From Halobacillus aidingensis (GTDB taxonomy: Bacteria; Bacillota; Bacilli; Bacillales; Halobacillaceae), in contig NZ_FNIZ01000007.1 in the NCBI RefSeq assembly GCF_900104185.1, forward strand, positions 124,001 to 188,000: a stretch of DNA of 64,000 nt, read 5' to 3'. Shown piece after piece: positions 18,560 through 27,237 of the stretch. The position numbers were made by a program, and so were the translations under genes. The notes under the pieces are model-generated. The model did no database searches, was not told where the DNA came from, and was given only the letters and a program-made list of their open reading frames with translations. The stretch's first letter is position 1. Each line of letters starts with the position of its first letter.

Positions 18560-20725
18560 ATGGGAGAACAACAATTGAAAAACTTATTGAATCAAATGAC
18601 AGTAGAAGAAAAAGTAGGGCAGCTCGTCCAATTGGCCACACCTTTCTTTAAAGGAGCTTCCGATCGAGGTGAAATTACAGGTCCAATGGTTCACATGAAC
18701 ATAGATGAAGAAGATATCAAACGTACAGGTTCGGTATTAGGAGCTTCAGGAGCGAAAGAAACGATCAATATTCAAAAGGTTCATATGGAAGAGAACCGTT
18801 TAGGGATTCCTTTGTTATTCATGTCGGACATCGTTCATGGGTTCAAGACCATCTTTCCTGTACCCTTAGCCATAGGCTGCTCTTGGGATTTGGACCTTGC
18901 TGAAAAGAGTGCTTCGATTGCAGCTAGAGAAGCGGCTGTCGCCGGCGTTCACGTCACATTCGCTCCAATGGTGGATTTATCACGGGAACCGAGGTGGGGT
19001 CGTGTCATGGAGGGCACAGGGGAGGACACCTTCCTCAACAGCCAATTTGCCCGTTCCTTTGTCAGAGGTTTTCAAGGAGATTTAGAAAATGATCCTTATA
19101 AAGTGGCCTCCTGCGTCAAACACTTCGCTGCCTATGGGGCGCCGGAGGGTGGTCGTGATTACAATACCGTGGATATGTCAGAATGGCAGCTGCGTGAAAA
19201 CTATCTCCCAGCATACAAGGCTGCCTTAGACGAAGGTGCTCAGATGGTAATGACGGCTTTCAACATTTTAAATGGCATGCCTTCGACAGGCAATGAACCT
19301 TTAATGAGGGGACTCTTAAGAGATGAATGGAACTTTGATGGTGTGCTCATCTCTGATTGGGGGGCGGTGAAGGAATTGATCCCTCACGGAGTCGCCGAAA
19401 ATGAAAAGCAGGCAGCAGAAAAAGCCATGAAAGCAGGCGTCGATATCGAAATGATGACTTCCTGCTACGTCAATCATGTCGAGGACCTAATTGAGGAGGG
19501 CACATTGGAAGAAAACATCCTTGATGAAGCCGTGCTGCGCATCCTTCAATTGAAACAAAAGCTCGGCCTGTTCGATAACCCTTACCGGGGTGCAAGTGAA
19601 AAAGAGGAAGAGGCTTATATTCTCTCCCCTGAAAACAGAAAAGCTTCTCGTGAATTGGCCTCAAAATCGATGGTTCTTTTAAAAAACGAAGGGACCCTGC
19701 CGCTGCAGAAGGATCAGAAAGTCGCTTTGATCGGTCCTTTCGCTGACAATACCGATATACTCGGCCCATGGTCTTGGGGAGGTTCAGCCGAAGACACCGT
19801 TACGGTTGCGAGCGGTTTCTCACAGTATTTGAATGAAGACCAGCTTCTAACTTCAGCTGGATGCGGCATTGAGACTGGAACAAACGAACAATTGGAAGTC
19901 GCATTGGAAAAAGCAGCACAAGCGGAAGCCATCGTCGTAGCGCTTGGGGAGCATTCCGACATGAGTGGGGAGGCTGGATGCCGTGCAGACATCCGCATTC
20001 CTGAGGTCCAGTTAGAACTTTTGAAACAAATCAAATCCTTAGGAAAACCAGTTACAGCGGTTCTTTTCAATGGACGTCCGCTTGATTTACGTGAAGTCAT
20101 CGAGAACGCCGATGCCGTCATTGAAGCCTGGTATCCAGGAACAGAAGGTGGGAACGCGCTGGCAGATATCCTATTCGGCGAAGTGAACCCTTCAGCTAAG
20201 CTGACGATGTCGATGCCTTATTCCGTCGGACAAGTGCCGATCTACTATAATCGTTATAATACAGGCCGTCCTAAAGGTGCACCAGATGCGCAGGAGCGCT
20301 ATGTATCTCAATATCTCGATATCCCGAACGAACCCCTATTTCCGTTCGGTTTCGGATTGAGCTACACTCGGTTTGAATATGAGGGACTTACGCTTTCCTC
20401 GAAGCGGATCCAACAAGATGAGTCTTTGACTGTCTCTGTTAAAGTAACCAACACAGGCGATTATGCCGGAGAAGAAATCGTTCAATTGTATGTAAGAGAT
20501 CTAGTCGGAGAAGTTGTACGCCCGCTGAAAGAGCTGAAGCATTTCGAAAAGGTTTATCTCCTTCCTGGTGAGAAGAAGGTCGTCCAATTCACTCTTACAG
20601 AAGAGCAGCTCAGGTATTATCACGCGAACATGGAACACAAGAGTGATGCAGGGGAGTTTGAGGTTTTTGTAGGGTCGAATAGTCGGGATACGAAGTCTGA
20701 AAGGTTTAGGCTTGATCGAAAATAA
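18560..20725 (+). CDS. GH3 beta-glucosidase, probably acting on sophoro-oligosaccharides
   Basis: 721 residues, no signal peptide, so cytoplasmic. Domain order is the GH3 barrel, alpha/beta sandwich and C-terminal fibronectin-like domain (about 640-715). The nucleophile is Asp266 in LISDWGAV; the substrate-binding KHFAAYGAPEGG and WGRVMEGTGED motifs are present. From memory the protein resembles Listeria Lin1840, a beta-glucosidase specific for beta-1,2-linked glucans, including the distinctive GSVLGASGA and AGVDIEMMTSCYV stretches; an alignment would settle it. With the endoglucanase and importer under the same operator, it would degrade imported oligosaccharides to glucose. AGGGGGATC precedes the ATG. 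Confidence 0.9.
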   Translation: MGEQQLKNLLNQMTVEEKVGQLVQLATPFFKGASDRGEITGPMVHMNIDEEDIKRTGSVLGASGAKETINIQKVHMEENRLGIPLLFMSDIVHGFKTIFPVPLAIGCSWDLDLAEKSASIAAREAAVAGVHVTFAPMVDLSREPRWGRVMEGTGEDTFLNSQFARSFVRGFQGDLENDPYKVASCVKHFAAYGAPEGGRDYNTVDMSEWQLRENYLPAYKAALDEGAQMVMTAFNILNGMPSTGNEPLMRGLLRDEWNFDGVLISDWGAVKELIPHGVAENEKQAAEKAMKAGVDIEMMTSCYVNHVEDLIEEGTLEENILDEAVLRILQLKQKLGLFDNPYRGASEKEEEAYILSPENRKASRELASKSMVLLKNEGTLPLQKDQKVALIGPFADNTDILGPWSWGGSAEDTVTVASGFSQYLNEDQLLTSAGCGIETGTNEQLEVALEKAAQAEAIVVALGEHSDMSGEAGCRADIRIPEVQLELLKQIKSLGKPVTAVLFNGRPLDLREVIENADAVIEAWYPGTEGGNALADILFGEVNPSAKLTMSMPYSVGQVPIYYNRYNTGRPKGAPDAQERYVSQYLDIPNEPLFPFGFGLSYTRFEYEGLTLSSKRIQQDESLTVSVKVTNTGDYAGEEIVQLYVRDLVGEVVRPLKELKHFEKVYLLPGEKKVVQFTLTEEQLRYYHANMEHKSDAGEFEVFVGSNSRDTKSERFRLDRK

Positions 20726-20736
20726 TTTCTCTTTAG

Positions 20737-20768
20737 AACCACATGGAATCTTTCCGTGTGGTTTTTTT
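20737..20768 (+). terminator. Terminator of the GH3 gene
   Basis: AACCACATGG pairs with CCGTGTGGTT (one wobble) around AATCTTT, followed by TTTTTTG. Confidence 0.9.
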
Positions 20769-20914
20769 GTTTAAGAAAGATGCGAGGGGGATGGTACTTT
20801 TTTGTAATATTAATTATCTGGTTTGAAAATGCCTGACTACGCTAAGGTGCTGATTTGATAGGTGTTGGGACCATCACTCCATCAATGTATTGAACTAAGG
20901 GGTTCTGTTTTAAG

Positions 20915-20972
20915 AAAAAGTGCCTGACCCGCACCGCGTTAACACTTTAGCGTAGCGGGGGTCAGGCACTTT
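20915..20972. repeat. Dispersed hairpin repeat, copy 2
   Basis: AAAAAGTGCCTGACCC ... GGGTCAGGCACTTT around the core CGTTAACACTTTAGCG. It marks the left edge of a stretch of broken genes whose right edge is copy 3. The rest of 20769-21033 shows no gene. Confidence 0.8.
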
Positions 20973-21033
20973 CATAAGGAGATATCTCGAATTTAAGTTT
21001 CTCACGACAGGGGGCGTTTCTATAAAATACTTT

Positions 21034-21198
21034 ATGGATTTATTCTCAAGTTTTTCATATGTCATCGGGTGGTTCGTAGTAGTTGTTGCTACATGTTACC
21101 TTATTCCATCCATAATTCTTGGAGGAATGTTTTTATTAATTTCTGTTTTGGCTATTTTATTCGGAGTCTTCCTTGTTTGGGTATCAAAAAGTATTTAG
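21034..21198 (+). CDS. Small two-helix membrane protein (54 residues)
   Basis: ATG at 21034 to TAG at 21198. The product is almost wholly hydrophobic: VIGWFVVVVATCYLIPSIIL and GGMFLLISVLAILFGVFLVW form two membrane segments. No good ribosome site is close to the ATG (AGGGGG lies about 20 bases upstream), so it may be the remnant of a longer membrane gene. No family recognised. Confidence 0.4.
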   Translation: MDLFSSFSYVIGWFVVVVATCYLIPSIILGGMFLLISVLAILFGVFLVWVSKSI

Positions 21199-21426
21199 CT
21201 GCTAAACGGCAATCACGTGATAATGAATTATCTTTAAATCGAGTACTACATAAACGGGAGCTTATCCTTAATAGGGTAGGCCCCTTTATAGTGTTTAATT
21301 ATTGATGCATATCTTATATTTTGAAATAATTGGAATGGCTAAAGGTAAGAACAAACCTACTAATAATTGCTATGGAGGATAATCCCTTTTAAATATATAT
21401 ACAATTAAAGAGACAGGGAAGTGAAA

Positions 21427-21915
21427 ATGATGAAAAGCCTTAAGGGGGTATTTGGGATACTTGTAATAGTTCTTGTTATATCCGCATGTCAAACGGAAGA
21501 AAAAGAAATATCCTCCCCAACTAATGATGATATTTCTGAGGATAGAGTTGTACTGGAAGAAATACCAACAATCATTCTTCAGACGAACTCAAAAGATCTT
21601 GATATTGAAACTGTTTTAGAATGTTGGGCGGAGAATTGCAATGAGGGGACAGTAACGTCTATGGAAGGCACATCAATAGAGAATGAAACGGAAGGAATAC
21701 CTTCTACTGTGGTTCTTAGTGGTACTGAAATTAAAGTTGAATTTGAGGGAAGTCAACCTGAACGTTTGAGTTATAGAATGAAAGAAGACAGCAGGGTCGT
21801 AAGTGAATATTTGGAAGATCAAGTGATAGAAGTTTATGGGGAAGGGAAGCAGCATTATTTATTATCAGCCGAATGGCGAACGGAAGAAGAAAGTTTCAAG
21901 GATCAAAGACAATAG
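21427..21915 (+). CDS. Lipoprotein, first half of a frameshifted two-domain gene
   Basis: 162 residues from ATG at 21427 behind AGGGAAG. Signal peptide with lipobox ISAC. The soluble part (residues about 25-162) ends ...VSEYLEDQVIEVYGEGKQ... and LLSAEWR, which closely resembles the end of the next reading frame (VQEYLQDNVIEIMGEEN, VHAEWSEKG). Reading shifts frame around 21890-21905 and continues in the next entry without loss of the domain pattern. I infer one original lipoprotein of about 315 residues with two copies of a domain, split by a single indel. Function unknown. Confidence 0.65.
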   Translation: MMKSLKGVFGILVIVLVISACQTEEKEISSPTNDDISEDRVVLEEIPTIILQTNSKDLDIETVLECWAENCNEGTVTSMEGTSIENETEGIPSTVVLSGTEIKVEFEGSQPERLSYRMKEDSRVVSEYLEDQVIEVYGEGKQHYLLSAEWRTEEESFKDQRQ

Positions 21916-22370
21916 GATTTGTGTTAGACGTGGAAAAGGAAAAAGGTAAAGAAGTTAAGGAAGTAGAACTAAAGGATACAACGTTTACACATAAGGGAGA
22001 ATCTTATCCAGCCGAATATCATGTGAACTGCTTAAATGAAACTGCTTGCGAAGCACCTCCTACTAATGCTATTGATCCATACAGTGAATGGAAAGATGAG
22101 GTAAATCCAGCTGAGGTTAATGCCAACATTGGAGATGAAGTGAAAATTGCTTTTCCAGAAGATGTCCCAGCTCCCAAACGACTTTCCATACATAAACAAC
22201 AAGGCGCAACAGGTGTGCAAGAATATTTACAGGACAATGTCATTGAAATCATGGGTGAAGAAAATACCAAGATTACCTACATCGTTCACGCTGAATGGAG
22301 TGAAAAAGGAAAAAAGACAGCTGATGTACAGTTTGCCTTTATTGTACCTCGTCCATCATTGGCCGAGTAA
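21873..22370 (+). pseudogene. Second half of the split two-domain lipoprotein
   Basis: Open frame overlapping the end of the preceding one by 43 bp. Its first 20 residues before GSKTIGFVLDVE are out of frame with the true domain; after that it gives a second domain homologous to the first (conserved two-Cys stretch CLNETAC here, CWAENC before). It has neither a ribosome site nor a signal of its own, which supports a frameshifted remnant or a base error rather than an independent gene. Confidence 0.6.
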
Positions 22371-22494
22371 CTTTGAATTGAAAAATATCTTTATTTCGAG
22401 TCTTCAAGAAACGGGAACATTTCATGAAGAACATGTTGATAAGGATGGAATATGAATTATTCATTAAGAACCATATCTCCAAATATAAAGATAG

Positions 22495-22794
22495 TTGGAA
22501 GAAATTGTGTACCTGTCAGTAAAAAAGAAGGAAGTGAATGGGGTGCCTAAGATACGCGAATCACTGAACAGAGTATATCCAGTAAATATAAATAAAGTTG
22601 AATCAGTGACTGATGAAATTTTCAGATGCACTGCCAAAGAAGATACTTACTTTGCAAGGATTACAAACTATAAAAGTGTAGATGAACAATTAGAAGAGGT
22701 TAAATATACTGATTTCTTATATAAAGAAGGCTTGGGCGTGTCACCAACAATACCTTCTATAAACGGTATGAATGGTTGCATTGCTATTAGTTAA
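22495..22794 (+). pseudogene. N-terminal fragment of an aminoglycoside-phosphotransferase-like protein
   Basis: About 80 meaningful residues, including YFARITNYKSVDEQLEEVKY, resemble the N-lobe of the APH/choline-kinase-like family, where a Lys/Glu pair holds ATP. The catalytic loop and C-lobe are missing; the frame ends in unrelated sequence (NGMNGCIAIS). A likely original start is the GTG near 22540 behind GAAGGAAG. Family call is from a short stretch and is tentative. Confidence 0.5.
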
Positions 22795-22951
22795 CCTTAT
22801 GCACCGAATATCACGATATCAAGTTATACATAAACACGGCGATGCTCAATAGGTTGTTCTCCATTTTTCTAAGTAAGCTGAATATAAGAATTAGGGCAAG
22901 CAATATTGTTGAACACCTTAGTGGAACAAGAGGAATTTGAGGAGGCGTAAG

Positions 22952-23083
22952 ATGATGAATGTTTACATTTATGCACTGGACACATTAGCGGACTGGGAGC
23001 TTGGGTATGTGACGTCAGAGTTGAATTCGGGTCAATACTTAAAAAAAGTGCCTGACCCCCACCACGTTAACACTTTAGCGTAG
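22952..23083 (+). pseudogene. N-terminal fragment of a DJ-1/PfpI-type protein cut by the repeat
   Basis: GAGGAGG precedes an ATG giving 43 codons; residues 2-31 (NVYIYALDTLADWELGYVTS) look like the start of the DJ-1/PfpI (ThiJ) superfamily. The frame then runs straight into hairpin repeat copy 3 (KKVPDPHHVNTLA) and stops inside it. The remaining roughly 170 residues of the family are absent. The ribosome site is intact, so the loss looks recent. Confidence 0.55.
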
Positions 23084-23098
23084 GGGGCAGGCGCTTTC
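23040..23098. repeat. Dispersed hairpin repeat, copy 3
   Basis: AAAAAAAGTGCCTGACCCCC ... GGGGGCAGGCGCTTTC around the core CGTTAACACTTTAGCG, nearly identical to copy 2. Its left edge is the breakpoint of the DJ-1/PfpI-type fragment. Confidence 0.8.
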
Positions 23099-23131
23099 AT
23101 TATAAATAAATTTCTAACTTATGTATGAGAA

Positions 23132-23168
23132 AAGAAGCTCAGAGTGATCAACTCTGTGCTTCTTTTTT
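23132..23168. terminator. Hairpin at the end of the serine hydrolase gene
   Basis: AAGAAGC-T-CAGAGT pairs with ACTCTG-T-GCTTCTT; a run of seven T follows on the plus strand and TTTTCTC on the minus strand. It overlaps the last codons of the minus-strand gene. Confidence 0.7.
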
Positions 23169-24185
23169 TGAGAATAAAGTTTTATAGATGTTTTTTGCTA
23201 TTATTCCAACACCGCTTGGCATTTGATTGATTAAGATGGTTAGGCATGCATGCTCGTTTGGGAAATAAAGGGCGAGCGATTCGTATCCTTGGATTCCTCC
23301 ATGGTGACCGACTGCATTTGTTCCATCATAGAATTCAAACTGAGCTAGTCCTAATCCATATTTTTCTGTCTCATCGCCAGTATATGAAAAACTCATCATT
23401 TCCTTCAGTGACTCGTCTTCAAGTAATTCTCCATTCATGAGCGAATAAAGCCATTTATTAATCTCGTCAGGGGTCGACACCATTGCTCCAGCTGTCCAGG
23501 GGATAGAAGGGTTGTAAAAGGAAAGTTCTTTTCTTTCACTTGTTTCTTCCATTAAATCATCCGTCAAACGGGAATGTCCATGAGTGGATAATGGAATGGC
23601 CTGCTTGGGAAGACTGGTATTTTCTAGTTCTAGAGGGTGAATAAATAATGCATCTAAGACGTCGGATACCGATTGACCGGTAATCTCTTCAATGATCATA
23701 CCGAGGATAATGAAGTTCGTATTGGAATAGTTAAATGGAGCTCCGGGCTCTTGATTTGGAGATCCATCTGCTGCTGTCTTAATTAAAAGGGTTGGAGGCA
23801 GATAGTAGTCTTGCAACCCATATGAAACCAGTGCTTTGCCTTCATGCTCCATGGATATGTAATCTTTTAATCCACTTCTATGTGTAAGAAGGTGACGGAT
23901 CGTTAAGGTCGGATGTAGATTTGGGAGATGGACAAAATCTAATACTTTTTGATCAAGGTCTACGCTCCCTTCGTCTTTTAATTTCAATATAGCCGCCGCG
24001 ACAAACATTTTCGTCAGGCTGCCAACTTGAAAACGATCATTTGAAGAAACCGGTCTTTTGGTGCGAGCGGATGTGTACCCGCTCTGTAAAAGTATGTGAT
24101 CTGTATCTGAACGCAGACTCATACTAATTCCGGGAACGTTTTTCAAGTGCACGGCTTCGTCAAGAATGTCCTGGAGATCCTGCAT
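23148..24185 (-). CDS. Serine hydrolase, class C beta-lactamase/AmpH-like family
   Basis: 345 residues, no signal peptide. It has the three signatures of the penicillin-binding fold: SLTK near residue 56 (nucleophile Ser), YSNTNF (Tyr-x-Asn) and HHGG in the place of KTG near the C-terminus. Such proteins are usually esterases or peptidases rather than true beta-lactamases; the substrate cannot be told. It stands alone between repeat copy 3 and the PadR operon. Confidence 0.88.
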   Translation of the reverse strand: MQDLQDILDEAVHLKNVPGISMSLRSDTDHILLQSGYTSARTKRPVSSNDRFQVGSLTKMFVAAAILKLKDEGSVDLDQKVLDFVHLPNLHPTLTIRHLLTHRSGLKDYISMEHEGKALVSYGLQDYYLPPTLLIKTAADGSPNQEPGAPFNYSNTNFIILGMIIEEITGQSVSDVLDALFIHPLELENTSLPKQAIPLSTHGHSRLTDDLMEETSERKELSFYNPSIPWTAGAMVSTPDEINKWLYSLMNGELLEDESLKEMMSFSYTGDETEKYGLGLAQFEFYDGTNAVGHHGGIQGYESLALYFPNEHACLTILINQMPSGVGIIAKNIYKTLFSKKEAQS

Positions 24186-24350
24186 CGTATCACTTCCCTA
24201 TAGTTGATCCTTTCATTATAATGGAATTCCTTCAAGAATCCATCCGTCTAAAAACTGAATGAAGGACATCCTTCAGATGGTTCAAAACAGGAAGTTTAAG
24301 CGATCCACACGATATTTCCTCTATTATTATGATTATTATTTATTGAGAAA

Positions 24351-24414
24351 TCAGAAAGTTTCTGACTAATATTTATTTCAGTACCTTGTATTGTTCAGTA
24401 CTGAATGGTATATT
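24351..24414 (+). promoter_or_regulatory. Promoter and palindromes of the PadR operon
   Basis: TTGTAT (24386-24391), 17-bp spacer, TATATT (24409-24414). A perfect 12-bp palindrome TTCAGTACTGAA (24394-24405) fills the spacer, and TCAGAAAGTTTCTGA (24351-24365) lies just upstream. The spacer palindrome is the likely operator for PadR autoregulation. Confidence 0.65.
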
Positions 24415-24465
24415 ATGGATGAGGAATGGAGGAACATGCTTCCATTTTTGTAGGAGGAAATGATG

Positions 24466-24786
24466 ATGAATACGCAATTTAAAAAAGGAGCACTCGAGTT
24501 ATGCGTGTTGGCTCTGATCTCAGAGAAAGATCGATATGGATATGAACTCGCTCAAGACATCATGGGTTCTATCAATATTGCTGAAGGAACTTTGTACCCT
24601 TTGTTAAGACGATTGAACAAGGAAGGTTTTTTGGAGACTTACTTAGCTCCTTCCACAGAAGGTGCTGCAAGAAAATACTACTATATAACGAATCATGGAA
24701 AAGAAAGGATGGATCAACTGGTGGAAGAGTGGAAAGATTTCACAAGTTCTGTTGAGCATCTATTAAAGAATGTGGGGAGGGAGTAG
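24466..24786 (+). CDS. PadR-family transcriptional regulator
   Basis: 106 residues: winged helix (FKKGALELCVLALISEKDRYGYEL; EGTLYPLLRRLNKEGFLE) plus C-terminal dimerisation helix. Of three successive ATGs, the one at 24466 sits 8 bases after AGGAGG and is preferred; 24460 is too close. It leads an operon with a DUF1700 and a DUF4097 protein, a standard Firmicutes arrangement thought to respond to envelope conditions. The promoter palindrome suggests autorepression. Confidence 0.9.
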   Translation: MNTQFKKGALELCVLALISEKDRYGYELAQDIMGSINIAEGTLYPLLRRLNKEGFLETYLAPSTEGAARKYYYITNHGKERMDQLVEEWKDFTSSVEHLLKNVGRE

Positions 24787-24788
24787 TT

Positions 24789-25343
24789 ATGAGACAGGAA
24801 CTGTTTTTACAAAGACTCAAGCACGCATTATCAAATTTGCCAGAAGAGGAAAGGGAGGAGATCATCCTCGACTATAAAGAGTATATTGATTCGGCCGTTG
24901 GGGAAGGAAGAGGCGAAGAAGAAGTGATCTCACATCTTGGAAAACCTGAAAAAATCGCCCAGGAGATTAAAGCAGAAACGATTTGGGACAGCGCCGAGAA
25001 AGATCGTTCGGTTACACAATTTCTACGAGCCTTGGCAGCATCATTAAGTATAAGCTTTTTCAACATTATTTTAGTGTTAGGCCCGGCGGTCGGGGTATTT
25101 ACTCTATATGTAGGATTTCTTATGGGCTCCATTGTCCTTTCCTTATCTCCATTTGTGTTTGGTTTCTCGCTTCTTATGGAAAATGCAGTTTTCATACCTG
25201 CTGAATTTTTTCTCTCTATCGTCTTAGGAAGTCTCGGAGTGATGTTGACGATGGGATTATGGTTTGCCGGGAAAAAATTATATCTGCTTAGCCTCATTTA
25301 CTTAAGGTTTAATAAAAAAATGATGATGGGGGAATCACATTGA
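24789..25343 (+). CDS. DUF1700 (HAAS-domain) membrane protein
   Basis: 184 residues. The cytoplasmic HAAS-type helical domain (residues 1-70: LKHALSNLPEEEREEIILDY, VISHLGKPEKIAQEI) is followed by three or four membrane helices. The family pairs with PadR regulators and DUF4097 proteins. It starts 2 bp after the PadR gene behind GGGAGGGAG and overlaps the next gene. Confidence 0.85.
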   Translation: MRQELFLQRLKHALSNLPEEEREEIILDYKEYIDSAVGEGRGEEEVISHLGKPEKIAQEIKAETIWDSAEKDRSVTQFLRALAASLSISFFNIILVLGPAVGVFTLYVGFLMGSIVLSLSPFVFGFSLLMENAVFIPAEFFLSIVLGSLGVMLTMGLWFAGKKLYLLSLIYLRFNKKMMMGESH

Positions 25344-26236
25344 AGAAATTTTTAATTGGCGTAGTTAGTGTGTTTATTGTAGGTCTCGTTGGTCTGGGTG
25401 CTTCCCTTTTGACAATGGATCGTTTCAAAGAGGAGGTACGTGCCATGGAAGCATACCCTGTAAAAAATGTTCAGCACATAGATATCCAATTGTCCTCGAT
25501 GGATGTTGAATTGTATCCTAGTAAAGAAGATGAAATTAATGTCTTTGCCAAAGGAGAAACAAGGAAGGAAGAGGAGCCTTTTTACCAAGTGAAATTAGAA
25601 AATGGTGGACTGGAAATTCAGCAGACCGAACAAAAAGGGTTCCATTTATTTTCTTTTTTTAGATCGAAGGATGCAACGCTTAAAATGGAAGTTCCTGAGA
25701 AAATGTTCAATCGCCTCACTATGGAGACGACTTCAGGTGATATGATGATCTCGAACGTGCAAGTGCAAGAAGCCAATCTAACTTCTACATCGGGATCGAT
25801 CGATATAAAGGAGAGCGTGTTCGGGAAAGACTTCGCTTTGAAAACAACCAGCGGGGATGTGAAAGTAAATTCGAATACCATTCCTAATGGAAGTTATCAT
25901 ACAACAAGTGGTTCAATTTCGGATGAACGGACACAAGGGGAAAGAATAAATTATCAAACGACATCTGGAGATTTGGAAGTGGAGCGCCGCCATCCTATCC
26001 AATGGACAAAAGTCCAGACAAACAGCGGGGATGTGACTTTTCTTTATCAATCACCTGCTGGGTCATTAGCCGTAGACTTTGGGAGTAATTCGGGTGAACC
26101 GGTTATAGAGTGGGATAGTATGGTTTATAAGGATAAATCAGATCACAAAGTTATTGGAATGACCGGTTCAGGGAATGCTGCTAACCAATTAAAAGTCCGT
26201 ACCCAATCGGGAGATTTTAATTTGAAAAAGGAATAA
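25340..26236 (+). CDS. DUF4097-family beta-helix protein with N-terminal anchor
   Basis: 298 residues from TTG at 25340, overlapping the previous stop; GGGGGAATC precedes it. An N-terminal membrane segment (FLIGVVSVFIVGLVGLGASL) anchors an exported repeat region in which the motif TTSGD/TSGSI recurs about every 20 residues (LTMETTSGDM, LTSTSGSID, LKTTSGDVK, YHTTSGSIS, YQTTSGDLE), typical of the right-handed beta-helix of DUF4097. Likely the output component of the PadR operon; its molecular role is unknown. Confidence 0.85.
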   Translation: MKKFLIGVVSVFIVGLVGLGASLLTMDRFKEEVRAMEAYPVKNVQHIDIQLSSMDVELYPSKEDEINVFAKGETRKEEEPFYQVKLENGGLEIQQTEQKGFHLFSFFRSKDATLKMEVPEKMFNRLTMETTSGDMMISNVQVQEANLTSTSGSIDIKESVFGKDFALKTTSGDVKVNSNTIPNGSYHTTSGSISDERTQGERINYQTTSGDLEVERRHPIQWTKVQTNSGDVTFLYQSPAGSLAVDFGSNSGEPVIEWDSMVYKDKSDHKVIGMTGSGNAANQLKVRTQSGDFNLKKE

Positions 26237-26605
26237 AGGGAATTGTCATTAAAATAAACCCTCCCACTATATATACTTTAGATATAGAATCCAGCATAGT
26301 CCTTGTAATGAAAATAGCTGAAGTTCACAGCATAAATTCAACTGTACTGAATTCAAGTCTTCAGCTATCGTGGGCTTTACTTTTAAACATACAGCATCGA
26401 TTCTGCATAATTGGAGAAGAGAGCTGAAAGAAAAAGTGTATATCTAATAAAAAGGAGAAGCTTATGGCTATTAGAGCCTTAAGCTTTTTTTGTGAATGTC
26501 CACCTCCTCTCACTTTAAAGAGAGTACACAACTGTTTTTTCCGTTAGAGGAGCATTATATAGTGGCTTTTAGTAAATATTAGAGGTGGACACAGGAGGTG
26601 AAGGA
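26237..26605. other. Intergenic stretch with a plus-strand hairpin
   Basis: No gene is supported here. A hairpin with AAGCTTA/TAAGCTT and GGC/GCC arms (26458-26486) followed by TTTTTT is a probable terminator for the preceding operon. Confidence 0.55.
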
Positions 26606-26902
26606 ATGAAAATAAAAGGACCGATTTTATTAGGCATATTAATTGCAGCTGTATTGAACGGTTGCGCAGGCAACGAACCAAATGAACCGGAAGATGTGAA
26701 TTACCAACCGACACGCTATGACCAGGACGATCAAGGAAACCGTTTGGACAGGGATAACGGCGAGGATACAAGGCCTGATGTTGATTATCCGATCATCGAT
26801 AGAGAGGATCAGGAGATCGAATTTGGTGACAGGGAAATTGATCTTGAGGAACCTTTTGAAGAAAATAACAATAAAGACGATAACCGGGAAATGGATGAAT
26901 AA
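26606..26902 (+). CDS. Small acidic lipoprotein
   Basis: 98 residues from ATG at 26606 behind GGAGGTGAAGG; an upstream in-frame ATG (26585) lacks a ribosome site. Signal KIKGPILLGILIAAVLNGC with lipobox LNGC. The mature part is almost all charged and polar (many D, E, N, R), probably unstructured on the outer face of the membrane. No family recognised. Confidence 0.7.
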   Translation: MKIKGPILLGILIAAVLNGCAGNEPNEPEDVNYQPTRYDQDDQGNRLDRDNGEDTRPDVDYPIIDREDQEIEFGDREIDLEEPFEENNNKDDNREMDE

Positions 26903-26934
26903 CTGATACAAAGCATCGGTAAACATCTGAAAAG

Positions 26935-26952
26935 CCCTGGCCTCTGCCAGGG
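26935..26952. other. GC-rich hairpin after the small lipoprotein
   Basis: CCCTGGC-CTCT-GCCAGGG, a perfect 7-bp stem without a T-run on either side; possibly an mRNA stability element. The remainder of 26953-27197 shows no gene. Confidence 0.4.
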
Positions 26953-27197
26953 ACGATCTTGTCCTGTCGACTTTTTAGGAGTAATATTCGTTGTCATTAT
27001 GAGACCGGAAAACTCTAAATTTTCATTGAATTTATCAGGTCATCCACTGAAATTTATCTGCTTCAGGAGAGGGTCTGCTTGAGCATCCATACCTTTCCGC
27101 GCTGTTTTCCCCAGGATTTTATCCTTATTCACGCATGATTAAAGACCTTCATTTACCAGTTTACTTCTAATGCGCGTGTGGTAACATATACATAAAT

Positions 27198-27211
27198 AGA
27201 ACAAACGTTCG
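27198..27211. promoter_or_regulatory. LexA (SOS) box
   Basis: AGAACAAACGTTCG: the palindrome GAAC-N4-GTTC matches the Bacillus LexA/DinR consensus CGAACNNNNGTTCG in all but the first base. It lies 27 bp before the next start codon. Confidence 0.7.
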
Positions 27212-27237
27212 TATTTATGTTAAGGAAGTGATGATCA

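Noticed and set aside
21069-21305. 78-codon plus-strand frame
   Set aside because: Composition is irregular; the other frame (21034-21198) gives a coherent two-helix membrane protein over the same DNA.
22495-22794. Intact antibiotic-resistance phosphotransferase
   Set aside because: Only part of the N-lobe is present; catalytic loop and C-lobe are missing, so it cannot be active.
24872-25297. 141-codon minus-strand frame
   Set aside because: Antisense shadow of the DUF1700 gene.
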